Source: Neoroseomonas oryzicola
GTDB taxonomy: Bacteria; Pseudomonadota; Alphaproteobacteria; Acetobacterales; Acetobacteraceae
NCBI RefSeq assembly: GCF_012163135.1
Contig: NZ_JAAVUP010000007.1
Coordinates: 94,157 to 158,156 of the forward strand
Reading direction: 5' to 3'
Length of the DNA stretch: 64,000 bases
The notes beneath the pieces were generated by a model, which searched no databases, had not been told where the DNA came from, and saw only the letters and a list, made by a program, of their open reading frames with translations. This document shows positions 15,554 through 24,022 of the stretch, piece by piece; within the stretch, counting starts at the first letter, position 1, and every line of letters starts with the position of its first letter. The position numbers and the translations under genes were made by a program.

Positions 15554-16762
15554 CTACCGCGCCGCGGCGCGGGCGAGGGCGTCGATCCGCCACTTCAATT
15601 CCCCGTCCCCCACCAGGGCCGGGGCGACGGCGGTGACGCCCGGCATGCCGGGGGCGAGCAGCCCGGTCACCGCCTCGGCCGCCGCGGCGTCGATGCGCCC
15701 CTGGCGGCACATCCCGGCGATGGATTTCGCGCAGCGCGTCGCCACGGCCTGGTCGATGGCGTGGCGCGGCAGGCGCGCGCGTTCGGCGAGCGCGGCCGCG
15801 ATGAAGGCGCTCTCCCCGCGTTCCGCCGCGCGCTGCAGGATCCGGTCGTCGAGCGCACCGGCGCGCTGCAGCGTCCCGGCCCGCGCAGCGGCGTCGGCCG
15901 CGGTCTCGCCGGGCCGCGCCTCGCCCGCCAGGCGCCGGGCGACGCAGGCGCGCAGATGCGCCTGCAACTCGCGCGGCAGGTCGGTGCGGGCGGCGAGCGT
16001 CGCGAGCAGTTCCTCCGCGACGAAGCCGGCCAGCGCCATGGCGGCGCGCGGCGGCAGGGCGGGGCGGCGGACCAGCGGTTCCTGCCAGGCGGTGCGCTCG
16101 GCCGCCTGGACCACCAGCGCGTCGATCGTGCTCTCCCGGATCGCCGCGGTGCCGTTGCCGAGCAGCGCGCCGATCGCGATCTCGTCCCCCGTGTGCACCA
16201 GTGCCTCGGCGACCGCCTCGCTGATCGCCGGCCGGCGGGCGATGGCGGTCAGCGTGGCTGCGACGGGCGGTGCGGCGACGAGGCCGAGCAGATCCTCCTC
16301 CGTCAGCAGGGGCGAAAGGCGCAGCACGGGGGCGGCGACCGCCGCGCGCGGGTCGTGGGCGAGGGCGAGCACCAGGTCGCGCGGTGCGGCCGGGATATCC
16401 TTCACGGCCTCGGCGATGGTCGCGGCGATCTCCTCGACCGCATCGGCGGCGAGGCGCGCGAGCGCCGTCCAGGCCATGTGGGCCAGCCGGTCGGTCTGCG
16501 GCGCGGCCAGGCCGGGCGCGATGGCGGCGAGCCGCCTCGCGAGCGCGCCGCGCACCGTCGCCTCCGCATCGGTCGCGAGCACGGCGAAGCTCTGCGCCGG
16601 CGTCGCCGGATTGGCGGCGACCGCGGCGCGCACGCCCGCATCGGCGTCGCCCATCAGGTAATACAGCGCCTCGGGCGGCGCCGCGGCGTCGGCGGCGAGG
16701 CTCCGCCGGGCTGCCGCCGGTCCCTCGCCCAGGATCCGGGCGACCTCGCCACGGCCCGTCAT
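15554..16762 (-). CDS. DUF2336 domain protein
   Basis: Cytosolic protein of 402 residues, very rich in alanine and arginine, that I recognise as the DUF2336 family, which is largely alphaproteobacterial and of unknown function. The sequence is almost all short amphipathic helices with recurring xLLA/LAxLAxR patterns, consistent with a HEAT-like helical repeat fold; no catalytic residues stand out. ATG 16762 overlaps the stop of the diguanylate cyclase gene by four bases, so the two are co-translated. Its end is six bases from the convergent argB stop. A scaffold or regulatory role in second-messenger signalling is inferred from the pairing only. Confidence 0.75.
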   Translation of the reverse strand: MTGRGEVARILGEGPAAARRSLAADAAAPPEALYYLMGDADAGVRAAVAANPATPAQSFAVLATDAEATVRGALARRLAAIAPGLAAPQTDRLAHMAWTALARLAADAVEEIAATIAEAVKDIPAAPRDLVLALAHDPRAAVAAPVLRLSPLLTEEDLLGLVAAPPVAATLTAIARRPAISEAVAEALVHTGDEIAIGALLGNGTAAIRESTIDALVVQAAERTAWQEPLVRRPALPPRAAMALAGFVAEELLATLAARTDLPRELQAHLRACVARRLAGEARPGETAADAAARAGTLQRAGALDDRILQRAAERGESAFIAAALAERARLPRHAIDQAVATRCAKSIAGMCRQGRIDAAAAEAVTGLLAPGMPGVTAVAPALVGDGELKWRIDALARAAAR

Positions 16763-18159
16763 GCCCTGGGCTCCGCCAGGCGCCAGCCGCCGCGCCCGTC
16801 CCGCTTGGCGGCATAGAGCGCGGCGTCGGCGCGGGCGAGCAGGCGGGAGATGCCTTCCTCCCTCTCCGGGTCCCAGGCCGCGATGCCGAGGCTGAAGCGC
16901 GGCGCCCAGGGGCTGTCGAGCGCCTCCGCCGCGCGCAGCAGCGCCTCGGCGCGGGTCGCCACTTCCGTGCCCTCCGCGCCTTCCAGCCAGATCACGAACT
17001 CGTCGCCGCCGAGCCGGGCGACGATGTCGCCGGTCCTTGCCGCCTCCCTCAGCAGCCGCGCCGTGACGCGCAGCGCCGCATCCCCGGCCTCGTGGCCATG
17101 GGCGTCGTTCAGCGGCTTGAGGTTGTCGAGGTCGAGGAAGGCGAGGGCGCCGCCGCGGCCGGGCTCCCGCGCCATGCGGGCCTGCAGCGCGCCCAGGAAG
17201 GCGCGGCGGTTCGCAAGGCCCGTCAGCGGATCGGTCGTCGCCTGGCGCTCGAGCTCCTCCTGCAGCCGCTGGAAGCCCAGCACCGCGCCGAGCGTCGCGG
17301 CCATCGAGCGCAGCACCGCCAGGTCCTCGGCATCCCAGGTCCGGCCGTGGCCGGTGCGCCAGGCAGCGAGCACGGAGCGTGCCGGGTGCCGCCCCTGGTG
17401 GTGGAACAGCGCGGCGGGCAGGCCGGAGCCGAGCAGGCCGGTCCAGTCGGCCTCCCGCCCGAAGGCGCGGCAGGCCTCGGCGAGCAGGCCGGGCGGCACC
17501 TCGCCCACGGCGGCGGCCACCTCGGGCGTGGGCTCCCCAGGCACGATCAGCGCGGTGCCGCCGCAGCCCAGCGCGTCGCGCAGGCCGGCAAGGCCGCGCG
17601 CCACGGCCTCGGCGGCGGTGCCGGCGTGGCGGATCGCCTCGGCCAGGGCGTCGAGCAGCGCGGCGCGGCGCAGGCCGGCAGCGGCGGTGGCGGCGGCCGT
17701 CTCCTGATCGGTCACGTCGTGGGCGGCGCCGCGCAGCCCCGCGAAGCCGCCCCGCGCATCGCCCAGCGGCGCCAGCGAGAGCGACAGGCAGCGCGGCTGC
17801 CGCGCTGCATCGGCGACCCAGGCGCGGTGGTGCCGCACCGCCTGGCGCAGCGCGAAGGGGTTGGGCCCGGCGCCGAGCAGCAGGCTGTCCGCCCGCCGCC
17901 CCAGCAGCGTCGCGGCGCGGTGGCCCAGCACCGTGTCGGGCCAGAGGAAGGTGAATCGGCCTTCGTTGTCCGTCTCGAACACCAGGTCGGCGGCCAGGGC
18001 GGCGAGGTCCTGCCACCGCTGGCGGGATTCGAGCAGCGCGCCATGCAGCGCCCCGGCCGCCGCCGCGGCGGGCGGTACCGTCACCGTCCGGTCCCCAGGG
18101 CGGATCGCCGTGTCCATGCCGCGATGGAAGCGCCACAGCGGTGAATCGCGCGTTAGCAT
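16759..18159 (-). CDS. PAS and GGDEF domain diguanylate cyclase
   Basis: Predicted cyclic-di-GMP synthase. An N-terminal PAS-like region (about residues 45-160, with [22 protein letters not shown]) and a central GAF-like region (about 170-320) precede a C-terminal GGDEF domain (about 320-466). The catalytic signature is intact ([11 protein letters not shown]) and the inhibitory RxxD site is present five residues upstream (RTGD), so product feedback is expected. No transmembrane segment is seen, so it is a cytosolic sensor. The start is uncertain: ATG 18159 is reported, ATG 18117 (MDTAIRPG) is the alternative. It is divergent from dapD and coupled to the DUF2336 gene. Confidence 0.86.
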   Translation of the reverse strand: MLTRDSPLWRFHRGMDTAIRPGDRTVTVPPAAAAAGALHGALLESRQRWQDLAALAADLVFETDNEGRFTFLWPDTVLGHRAATLLGRRADSLLLGAGPNPFALRQAVRHHRAWVADAARQPRCLSLSLAPLGDARGGFAGLRGAAHDVTDQETAAATAAAGLRRAALLDALAEAIRHAGTAAEAVARGLAGLRDALGCGGTALIVPGEPTPEVAAAVGEVPPGLLAEACRAFGREADWTGLLGSGLPAALFHHQGRHPARSVLAAWRTGHGRTWDAEDLAVLRSMAATLGAVLGFQRLQEELERQATTDPLTGLANRRAFLGALQARMAREPGRGGALAFLDLDNLKPLNDAHGHEAGDAALRVTARLLREAARTGDIVARLGGDEFVIWLEGAEGTEVATRAEALLRAAEALDSPWAPRFSLGIAAWDPEREEGISRLLARADAALYAAKRDGRGGWRLAEPRA

Positions 18160-18237
18160 GCGGCGCAAAGCCGCGTTGACAGCGGCACGCCGGGGCCGCA
18201 AGGAGCGCGGCCACCCCAGGAACGCCCGAGGACGCCC

Positions 18238-19074
<837 letters not shown>

Positions 19075-19082
19075 TCCGCGCC

Positions 19083-20222
19083 GTGAGCACCGATCCGGTC
19101 CCGATCGCCCAGGCGCTGATCCGCTGCCCCTCCGTCACGCCCGCCGACGAAGGCGCGCTGGACGTGGTGCAGCGGCTGCTCGAACCGCTCGGCTTCGATT
19201 GCACGCGCCTGGTCTTCGGGCCGGAGGACTACCGGGTCGACAACCTCTTTGCCCGCCGGGGCGGGGAGGGGCCCCATGTCTGCTATTGCGGCCATACCGA
19301 CGTGGTCCCCCCGGGCAACCTTGCCGCCTGGACCGACGATCCCTTCGCCGGCGTGGTGCGGGACGGCGTGCTCTATGGCCGCGGCGCCTGCGACATGAAG
19401 GGCGGCATCGCCGCCTTCGTCGCGGGGCTGGCCGACTACCTCGCGGCCAAGCCGGACCATCGCGGGTCGATCTCGCTGCTCATCACGGGCGACGAGGAGG
19501 CGCGCTCGGTCGACGGCACCGCGCGCGTCCTCGAATGGATGGCCGCCAATGGCCACATCCCCGACATGGCGCTGGTGGGGGAGCCGACCAGCCGCGGCAC
19601 GCTCGGCGACACCATCAAGATCGGCCGGCGCGGCAGCCTCAACGCCTTCGCCACCGTGACCGGCATCCAGGGCCACAGCGCCTATCCGGCCAAGGCCGAC
19701 AACCCGATCCATCGGCTGGTCGCGGCGCTCGGGCCGCTGCTCGCCGCACCGCTCGACAACGGGTCGGAGTTCTTCCCGCCGACCACCTTGCAGGTCACCG
19801 GCTTCGATGTCGGCAACACCGCGACGAACGTCATCCCGGCGGTCGCCAAGGCGATGCTGAACATCCGCTTCAACGACCACCACACCAGCGCGGCGCTGAC
19901 CGAACGGCTGCACGCCGCGCTGCGTGCCGCGGGCTGCAGCTACGACCTTGTCGCGGAATGCTCCGGCGAGAGCTTCCTCACTCGCCCCGGCCCCTTCGTC
20001 GACGCCCTCTCGCGCGCCATCGAGCGCAGCACGGGCGTGACGCCGGCGCTCGATACCGGCGGCGGCACCTCGGATGCGCGCTTCATCGCCCGCTACTGCC
20101 CGGTCGCCGAATTCGGCGCCGTCGGCGCGACGCTGCACCAGGTGAACGAGAACGCGCCCGTCGAGGAGCTCCGCCGCCTCGCCGACACCTATCGCGAGAT
20201 CCTCGCGGAGCTGCTCGACTGA
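19083..20222 (+). CDS. dapE: Succinyl-diaminopimelate desuccinylase
   Basis: Zinc-dependent M20-family hydrolase that removes succinate from N-succinyl-LL-diaminopimelate, after DapD and the aminotransferase in the lysine pathway. The 379 residues carry the metal-ligand motifs [20 protein letters not shown], and GDEEARSVDGT with the catalytic glutamate, plus a C-terminal GGGTSDARF and the metal-ligand histidine in LHQVNE. The start is GTG 19083, immediately after dapD, giving the expected MSTDPVPIAQALIRCPSVTP N-terminus. Its end touches the next gene, an unrelated membrane protein. Confidence 0.96.
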   Translation: MSTDPVPIAQALIRCPSVTPADEGALDVVQRLLEPLGFDCTRLVFGPEDYRVDNLFARRGGEGPHVCYCGHTDVVPPGNLAAWTDDPFAGVVRDGVLYGRGACDMKGGIAAFVAGLADYLAAKPDHRGSISLLITGDEEARSVDGTARVLEWMAANGHIPDMALVGEPTSRGTLGDTIKIGRRGSLNAFATVTGIQGHSAYPAKADNPIHRLVAALGPLLAAPLDNGSEFFPPTTLQVTGFDVGNTATNVIPAVAKAMLNIRFNDHHTSAALTERLHAALRAAGCSYDLVAECSGESFLTRPGPFVDALSRAIERSTGVTPALDTGGGTSDARFIARYCPVAEFGAVGATLHQVNENAPVEELRRLADTYREILAELLD

Positions 20223-20251
20223 GCGCCCCCGCGCCCCCGACGGCGGGCCCC

Positions 20252-20803
20252 GTGACCCGGGGCATTGCCGGGGCGCTGCTGCTGGCGCGCGGCCGCGCGG
20301 CGGGCATCGGCGCCTTCGAGCCGACGATGGAGGATGCCCGCGCCTCCTTCCTCGCCGCGCTGTTCTGCCTGCCGATCTTCCTGCTGCTGCGCGCCGGCTT
20401 CCCGGCGCCGGGGGGCGCCGGGGTGGACCCGATGCGGGGCCTCGTCGCGGACCTCATCGCCTATGTCTGTTCCTGGGCCGGCTTCGCACTCGCCTCCCTG
20501 CCGCTGACCGAGGCGTTGGGCCGCCGGGCGATGTGGCCGCGGCTGATCGCGGCCTGGAACTGGGTGAACTTCGTCCAGTACCTCGTCCTCGGCGCGCTGG
20601 CCCTGCCGGCGATGCTGGGCGTGCCGGGCTCCGTTTCGGATGCGCTGGGGCTGGTCGGGCTCGGCTACGCGGTCTGGATGCAGTGGTTCGCCGCGCGCGC
20701 CGCGCTGCAGGTCAGCGGGCTGCGCGCCGCGGCCTTCGTGGCCGTCGACCTCGGGCTCTCGGTCTTCCTCTCGGGGCTGACGGCGCGCATCGCGCTGGGC
20801 TGA
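20252..20803 (+). CDS. Integral membrane protein of unknown function
   Basis: Membrane protein of about 183 residues that I cannot assign with confidence. It has four or five hydrophobic segments: FLAALFCLPIFLLLRA, a stretch around LIAYVCSWAGFALASL, NFVQYLVLGALALPAML, LGLVGLGYAVWMQWF, and a C-terminal AFVAVDLGLSVFLSG. Aromatic residues at the membrane edges (WNWVNF) and an acidic N-terminal patch before helix 1 are visible. The start is uncertain: GTG 20252 is reported, and a CTG overlapping the dapE stop is an alternative. The stop codon abuts the convergent truA stop, making TGATCA. It probably shares the dapD-dapE transcript. Confidence 0.7.
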   Translation: MTRGIAGALLLARGRAAGIGAFEPTMEDARASFLAALFCLPIFLLLRAGFPAPGGAGVDPMRGLVADLIAYVCSWAGFALASLPLTEALGRRAMWPRLIAAWNWVNFVQYLVLGALALPAMLGVPGSVSDALGLVGLGYAVWMQWFAARAALQVSGLRAAAFVAVDLGLSVFLSGLTARIALG

Positions 20804-21565
20804 TCAGCGCCAGTCGATCGCCGCGTCATACCGCACGCCGGTCAGGACCAGGCCCTCGGCCGGTGCGGTCTGCCCGGCGCGGGTGCGGTCGCGGCCGTCC
20901 AGGATGGTGCGCGGCCAGGAGACGGGCCGCTTTCCGAGGCCGACATCCGCCAGCGTGCCGACCATGTTGCGGACCTGGTGGTGCAGGAAGGATCGCGCCT
21001 CGGCGGTGATCACCACCTCCTCGCCCAGCCGCGCGACGTCCAGCCGGTCGAGGGTGCGCAGCGCCGACTTCGCCTGGCACGCCGCGGCCCGGAAGGCGGA
21101 GAAATCGTGCTTCCCCAGCAGCCCCTGCGCCGCCTCGTGCATCGCGCCCGCGTCGAGGCGCTTCTGCACGTGCCACACGCGCCCGAGGTCGAGCGCCGGC
21201 CGCGCCCGGCGGTTCAGGATGCGGTAGCGATAGGCCCGGCCGGTGGCGGAGAAGCGCGCGGACCAGTCCTCCGGCATCACCGCGGCGCCGAGCACCGCGA
21301 CGGGGTGGGGGCGGGTGTGGAAGTTCAGCGCCTCCCGCACGCGCTCGGGCGGCAGGTCGCCGGTCAGCGTGACCTGTGCGACCTGGCCTTCGGCATGGAC
21401 GCCGGCATCGGTGCGCCCGGCGGCCGTCAGGACGGGTTCCTCCCCGCCATTGAGCCGCGCCGCGGCTTCCTCGAGCACCTGCTGGACGGACAGGCCGGTG
21501 TCCTGCCGCTGCCAACCGACGAAGGGGGCGCCGTCATATTCGATGAGGAGCGCGTAGGAGGGCAT
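20804..21565 (-). CDS. truA: tRNA pseudouridine(38-40) synthase
   Basis: Converts uridines 38-40 in the anticodon stem of many tRNAs to pseudouridine. The 253 residues open with LLIEYDGAPFVGWQRQ (residues 6-21) and contain the catalytic aspartate in AGRTDAGVHAEGQ. The C-terminal substrate-binding part has FLHHQVRNMVGTLADVG. It is downstream of fmt and its ATG overlaps the fmt stop by one base (TGATG), so def, fmt and truA read as one minus-strand series, although def and fmt are separated by a palindromic element. The stop codon abuts that of the convergent membrane protein gene. Confidence 0.97.
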   Translation of the reverse strand: MPSYALLIEYDGAPFVGWQRQDTGLSVQQVLEEAAARLNGGEEPVLTAAGRTDAGVHAEGQVAQVTLTGDLPPERVREALNFHTRPHPVAVLGAAVMPEDWSARFSATGRAYRYRILNRRARPALDLGRVWHVQKRLDAGAMHEAAQGLLGKHDFSAFRAAACQAKSALRTLDRLDVARLGEEVVITAEARSFLHHQVRNMVGTLADVGLGKRPVSWPRTILDGRDRTRAGQTAPAEGLVLTGVRYDAAIDWR

Positions 21566-22470
21566 CAGCCCAGCACCGTTCCACGAGCCAGCGCGAAGCC
21601 GCGCAGGAAGGCATCCGCCTCCATGGCCGCGCGCCCGGGGCGCTGCAGGCGGGTCAGGCGCAGCGCGCCCGAGCCGCAGGCGACCAGCGCCGCATCGTCC
21701 AGTGCCGTGCCCGGCGCGCCGCCGCCGGCTTCCACCCGCGCGGCGAGCACGCGGATCTGCTCGCCGCCCAGGGTGAAGAAGGTGCCCGGCCAGGGGTTCA
21801 GGGCGCGGACGCGGCGTTCCAGCGCCGCGGCATCCTGGGACCAGTCGAGCCGGCCGTTCTCCTTGGTCAGCTTCGGGGCGTAGGTGACGCCGTCCTCGGG
21901 CTGCGGGACCGGCGCCGGGTCATCGGCGAGCGCGCGCAGGATCAGCCGGGCGCCGATCTCCGCCAGCCTGTCGTGCAGGGCCTGGACGGTGTTGTCGGGG
22001 CCGATCGGCACGGCTTCCTTCAGCAGCATGGGGCCGGTGTCGAGGCCTTCCTCCATGCGCATGATGGTGATGCCGCTTTCGGCGTCGCCCGCGAGGATCG
22101 CGGCATGGATCGGCGCCGCCCCGCGCCAGCGCGGCAGCAGGGAGGCATGGATGTTGAGGCAGCCCCGCCGCGGCGCATCCAGCATCGCCTTGGGCAGGAT
22201 CAACCCATAGGCCGCGACCACCGCCGCATCGAGGTCGAGTGCCTCGAAGGCTTCGTGTTCCGCGACGTCGCGCTTCAGCCGCGTCGGCGTGCGGACCGGC
22301 AGGCCGAGGTCCAGCGCCGCGCGGTGCACCGGGCAGGGCGTCTCCTTCTGCCCCCGACCGGCGGGCCGCGGCGGCTGGCAATAGACCGCGGCGATATCGT
22401 GCCCCGCGTCGTGCAGCGCGCGCAGCGCCGGCACCGCAAAATCCGGGCTGCCCATGAAGGCGATGCGCAT
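21565..22470 (-). CDS. fmt: Methionyl-tRNA formyltransferase
   Basis: Formylates initiator methionyl-tRNA using 10-formyltetrahydrofolate. The 301 residues show the N-terminal formyltransferase domain: [19 protein letters not shown], the catalytic [20 protein letters not shown] region with Asn and His, and [17 protein letters not shown]. The C-terminal OB-like tRNA-binding domain contains [10 protein letters not shown]. The start at 22470 is standard. The order def-fmt-truA is conserved in alphaproteobacteria. A family 1 palindromic element fills the 79-base gap from def. Confidence 0.97.
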   Translation of the reverse strand: MRIAFMGSPDFAVPALRALHDAGHDIAAVYCQPPRPAGRGQKETPCPVHRAALDLGLPVRTPTRLKRDVAEHEAFEALDLDAAVVAAYGLILPKAMLDAPRRGCLNIHASLLPRWRGAAPIHAAILAGDAESGITIMRMEEGLDTGPMLLKEAVPIGPDNTVQALHDRLAEIGARLILRALADDPAPVPQPEDGVTYAPKLTKENGRLDWSQDAAALERRVRALNPWPGTFFTLGGEQIRVLAARVEAGGGAPGTALDDAALVACGSGALRLTRLQRPGRAAMEADAFLRGFALARGTVLG

Positions 22471-22492
22471 GGCGGCACTCCGGTATTGGTTT

Positions 22493-22547
22493 CCAAAGGC
22501 CTCTGGGCCTTTGGCGGGTGGGGTCCGGGGAGGGCGGCGCCCTCCCC
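22493..22547. repeat. Bipartite palindromic element, family 1 (def end)
   Basis: Hairpin CCAAAGGCC-TCTG-GGCCTTTGG at 22493-22514, spacer CGGGTGGGGTCC, and hairpin GGGGAGGGC-GGC-GCCCTCCCC at 22527-22547. The second hairpin begins two bases after the def stop codon, read on the minus strand. This is the cleanest copy in the window. It lies inside what is normally a def-fmt operon, so it may modulate read-through between them. Confidence 0.8.
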
Positions 22548-22549
22548 GC

Positions 22550-23077
22550 TCAATCCCGCGCCTTCGCCTTCAGCTCCTTCGCGAGCTTCCTCAGCAGCAT
22601 GTTCCGCTTCAGCGCGCTCAGGTAATCGACGAAGAGCACCCCATCGAGGTGGTCGATCTCGTGCTGCAGGCAGGCCGAGAGCAGCCCTTCGCCCTCGACC
22701 TCCTTCTTCGCGCCCTCGAGGTCGAAGTAGCGCACCTTCACCCGGGCGGGCCGCGTCACGTCGGCATATTGGCCGGGGAGGGAGAGGCAGCCTTCCTCGC
22801 GCGTCGCGGTCTCGCTGCTCTCGGCGACGATCTCGGGGTTCACCAGCACCAGGGGCTGGCGGCTCTCCTCCTTCTGGAGGTCGATCACCACCAGGCGAAG
22901 AAGCTCCCCGATCTGCGGCGCGGCCAAGCCGATGCCGGGCGCGGCATACATGGTCGCGAGCATCCGCGGGGCGAGCGCGCGGACCCGGTCCGCATCGGCC
23001 GTGCCGACGGGCTTCGCCTTCGCACGCAGGCGGGGGTCCGGAACGAAGAGGATCGGGAGGGTTTCGGGCTCGGTCAT
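22550..23077 (-). CDS. def: Peptide deformylase
   Basis: Metalloenzyme removing the formyl group from new N-terminal methionines, undoing the mark added through Fmt. The 175 residues hold all three family motifs: [10 protein letters not shown] (motif 1), [14 protein letters not shown] (motif 2 with the metal-binding Cys) and [14 protein letters not shown] (motif 3, HExxH-type ligands). The C-terminus is a basic helix ([15 protein letters not shown]). It is divergent from the Hsp20 operon, 131 bases away. Its stop is followed directly by a palindromic element. Confidence 0.97.
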   Translation of the reverse strand: MTEPETLPILFVPDPRLRAKAKPVGTADADRVRALAPRMLATMYAAPGIGLAAPQIGELLRLVVIDLQKEESRQPLVLVNPEIVAESSETATREEGCLSLPGQYADVTRPARVKVRYFDLEGAKKEVEGEGLLSACLQHEIDHLDGVLFVDYLSALKRNMLLRKLAKELKAKARD

Positions 23078-23113
23078 GGCGTCGGGGAGCGCGTGTAGAC
23101 CCCGCGGGACCCC

Positions 23114-23142
23114 CTTGCAACCGCGGGCCGGGCGGCCAAAAT
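23114..23142 (+). promoter_or_regulatory. Candidate heat-shock (RpoH-type) promoter of the hsp20 operon
   Basis: CTTGCA at 23114-23119 and CCAAAAT at 23136-23142, with 16 bases between, resemble the alphaproteobacterial sigma32 pattern (CTTG, then a CC-A/T-rich -10 element). It is the only A/T-containing -10-like site in the gap and lies just ahead of the two leader hairpins. Confidence 0.4.
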
Positions 23143-23150
23143 CTTCGGGC

Positions 23151-23200
23151 GGACCGGGTGCTTCGGGCCCGGTCCATCGCTTCGCTCTCGGATGAGGAGG
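23151..23200 (+). promoter_or_regulatory. Candidate ROSE-like RNA thermometer in the hsp20 leader
   Basis: Two stem-loops precede the hsp20 start. The first is perfect: GGACCGGG (23151-23158) with CCCGGTCC (23168-23175). In the second, CTTCGCTC (23180-23187) can pair with the ribosome-binding site GAGGAGG (23194-23200) across a six-base loop. The pairing includes a G.G opposition and one unpaired C, exactly the U(U/C)GCU-against-AGGA arrangement of ROSE thermometers that control small heat-shock genes in alphaproteobacteria. The match is by eye; folding energies were not computed. Confidence 0.55.
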
Positions 23201-23208
23201 CCCTGGTC

Positions 23209-23667
23209 TTGTCCCGTCAGTCGCTCTTCGGCTCGCCCCTGTTCCTCGGCTTCGACCACCTCGAGCAGATGCTCGACCGGGTCGGCAAGAATGCCGATGG
23301 CTACCCGCCCTACAACATCGAGCAGATCAGCGAGAACCGCCTGCGGATCACGCTCGCCGTCGCGGGCTTCGCGATGGACGACCTGCAGATCACGCAGGAG
23401 GACAACCAGCTCGTCATCCGCGGCCGGCAGAAGGACGATTCCGAGGGCCGGATCTTCCTCCATCGCGGCATCGCCGCGCGGCAGTTCCAGCGCGCCTTCG
23501 TCCTCGCCGAAGGGATGGAGGTGGAGGGCGCATGGCTGGACAACGGGCTGCTGCACCTCGAGCTGAAGCGCCCGCAGCCGGAAAGCCGGGTCAAGACGAT
23601 CCGCATCGGGGCGAAGGGCAATGTCGGCCCGACGCAGCTTGTGGCGGGGCCCGGCGAGCGGGAGTGA
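23209..23667 (+). CDS. Small heat-shock protein, Hsp20/IbpA family
   Basis: Cytosolic ATP-independent holdase chaperone of 152 residues with an alpha-crystallin domain (about residues 35-130). The domain shows YNIEQISENRLRITLAVAGF, the ELVIRG-like QLVIRGRQ strand and GLLHLELKRP near the C-terminus. The start is TTG 23209, chosen because GAGGAGG lies eight bases upstream (23194-23200) and it gives the usual MSRQSLFGSPLFLGFDHLE N-terminus of alphaproteobacterial IbpA; no ATG or GTG is in a suitable position. The leader carries a candidate RpoH promoter and a ROSE-like thermometer, so heat induction at both levels is likely. DUF1150 follows. Confidence 0.92.
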   Translation: MSRQSLFGSPLFLGFDHLEQMLDRVGKNADGYPPYNIEQISENRLRITLAVAGFAMDDLQITQEDNQLVIRGRQKDDSEGRIFLHRGIAARQFQRAFVLAEGMEVEGAWLDNGLLHLELKRPQPESRVKTIRIGAKGNVGPTQLVAGPGERE

Positions 23668-23746
23668 ACCCCTTCAGTGCAACCGGGCCCATCGGGGCCG
23701 GATTATCCGCACGGGCCTTCGGGACGTGCCGGAAGGAGACCATGAC

Positions 23747-24010
23747 ATGACCGACAACGACATCGACCGTGACGAGATCGAGCGCGACGAGGATGCGCTG
23801 CCGCCCGAGGCGCTGCGGTCCCTCTCCCCTCTCGCCTGGGCGCGCTACGGGGTCACGAGCATCGCCTACGCCCGTCCGGTCGTGGTGAACGGCCAGCGGG
23901 CCGTGTCGATCCACGCGGCCGACGGCACGCCGATCGGCGCGGCGCCGACGCTGGCGCTCGCGAACGCGGCGATCCTGCAGCACGGGATGGGCGCGGCCTC
24001 CGTCCACTGA
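23747..24010 (+). CDS. DUF1150 family protein
   Basis: Acidic 87-residue cytosolic protein of the DUF1150 family, which typically follows small heat-shock genes in alphaproteobacteria; its function is unknown. The N-terminus is strongly acidic (DNDIDRDEIERDED), then LSPLAWARYGVTSIAYARPV, VVVNGQRAVSIHAADGTPIG and a helical ANAAILQHGM tail are visible. ATG 23747 has GGAAGGAG 7-14 bases upstream; a nearby ATG at 23742 is out of frame and stops at once. The 79-base spacing from hsp20 suggests one operon. It is convergent with the gene ending at 24023. Confidence 0.85.
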   Translation: MTDNDIDRDEIERDEDALPPEALRSLSPLAWARYGVTSIAYARPVVVNGQRAVSIHAADGTPIGAAPTLALANAAILQHGMGAASVH

Positions 24011-24022
24011 TGCCGCGACCGG

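Noticed and set aside
18175..18180. TTGACA as a -35 element for dapD
   Set aside because: A perfect -35 hexamer, but no -10-like sequence at 16-19 bases spacing.
15554..18214. A single long minus-strand frame of 886 codons joining the DUF2336 region to upstream sequence
   Set aside because: The upstream part is shadow of the diguanylate cyclase frame; the ATGA overlap at 16759-16762 gives a clean separate start.
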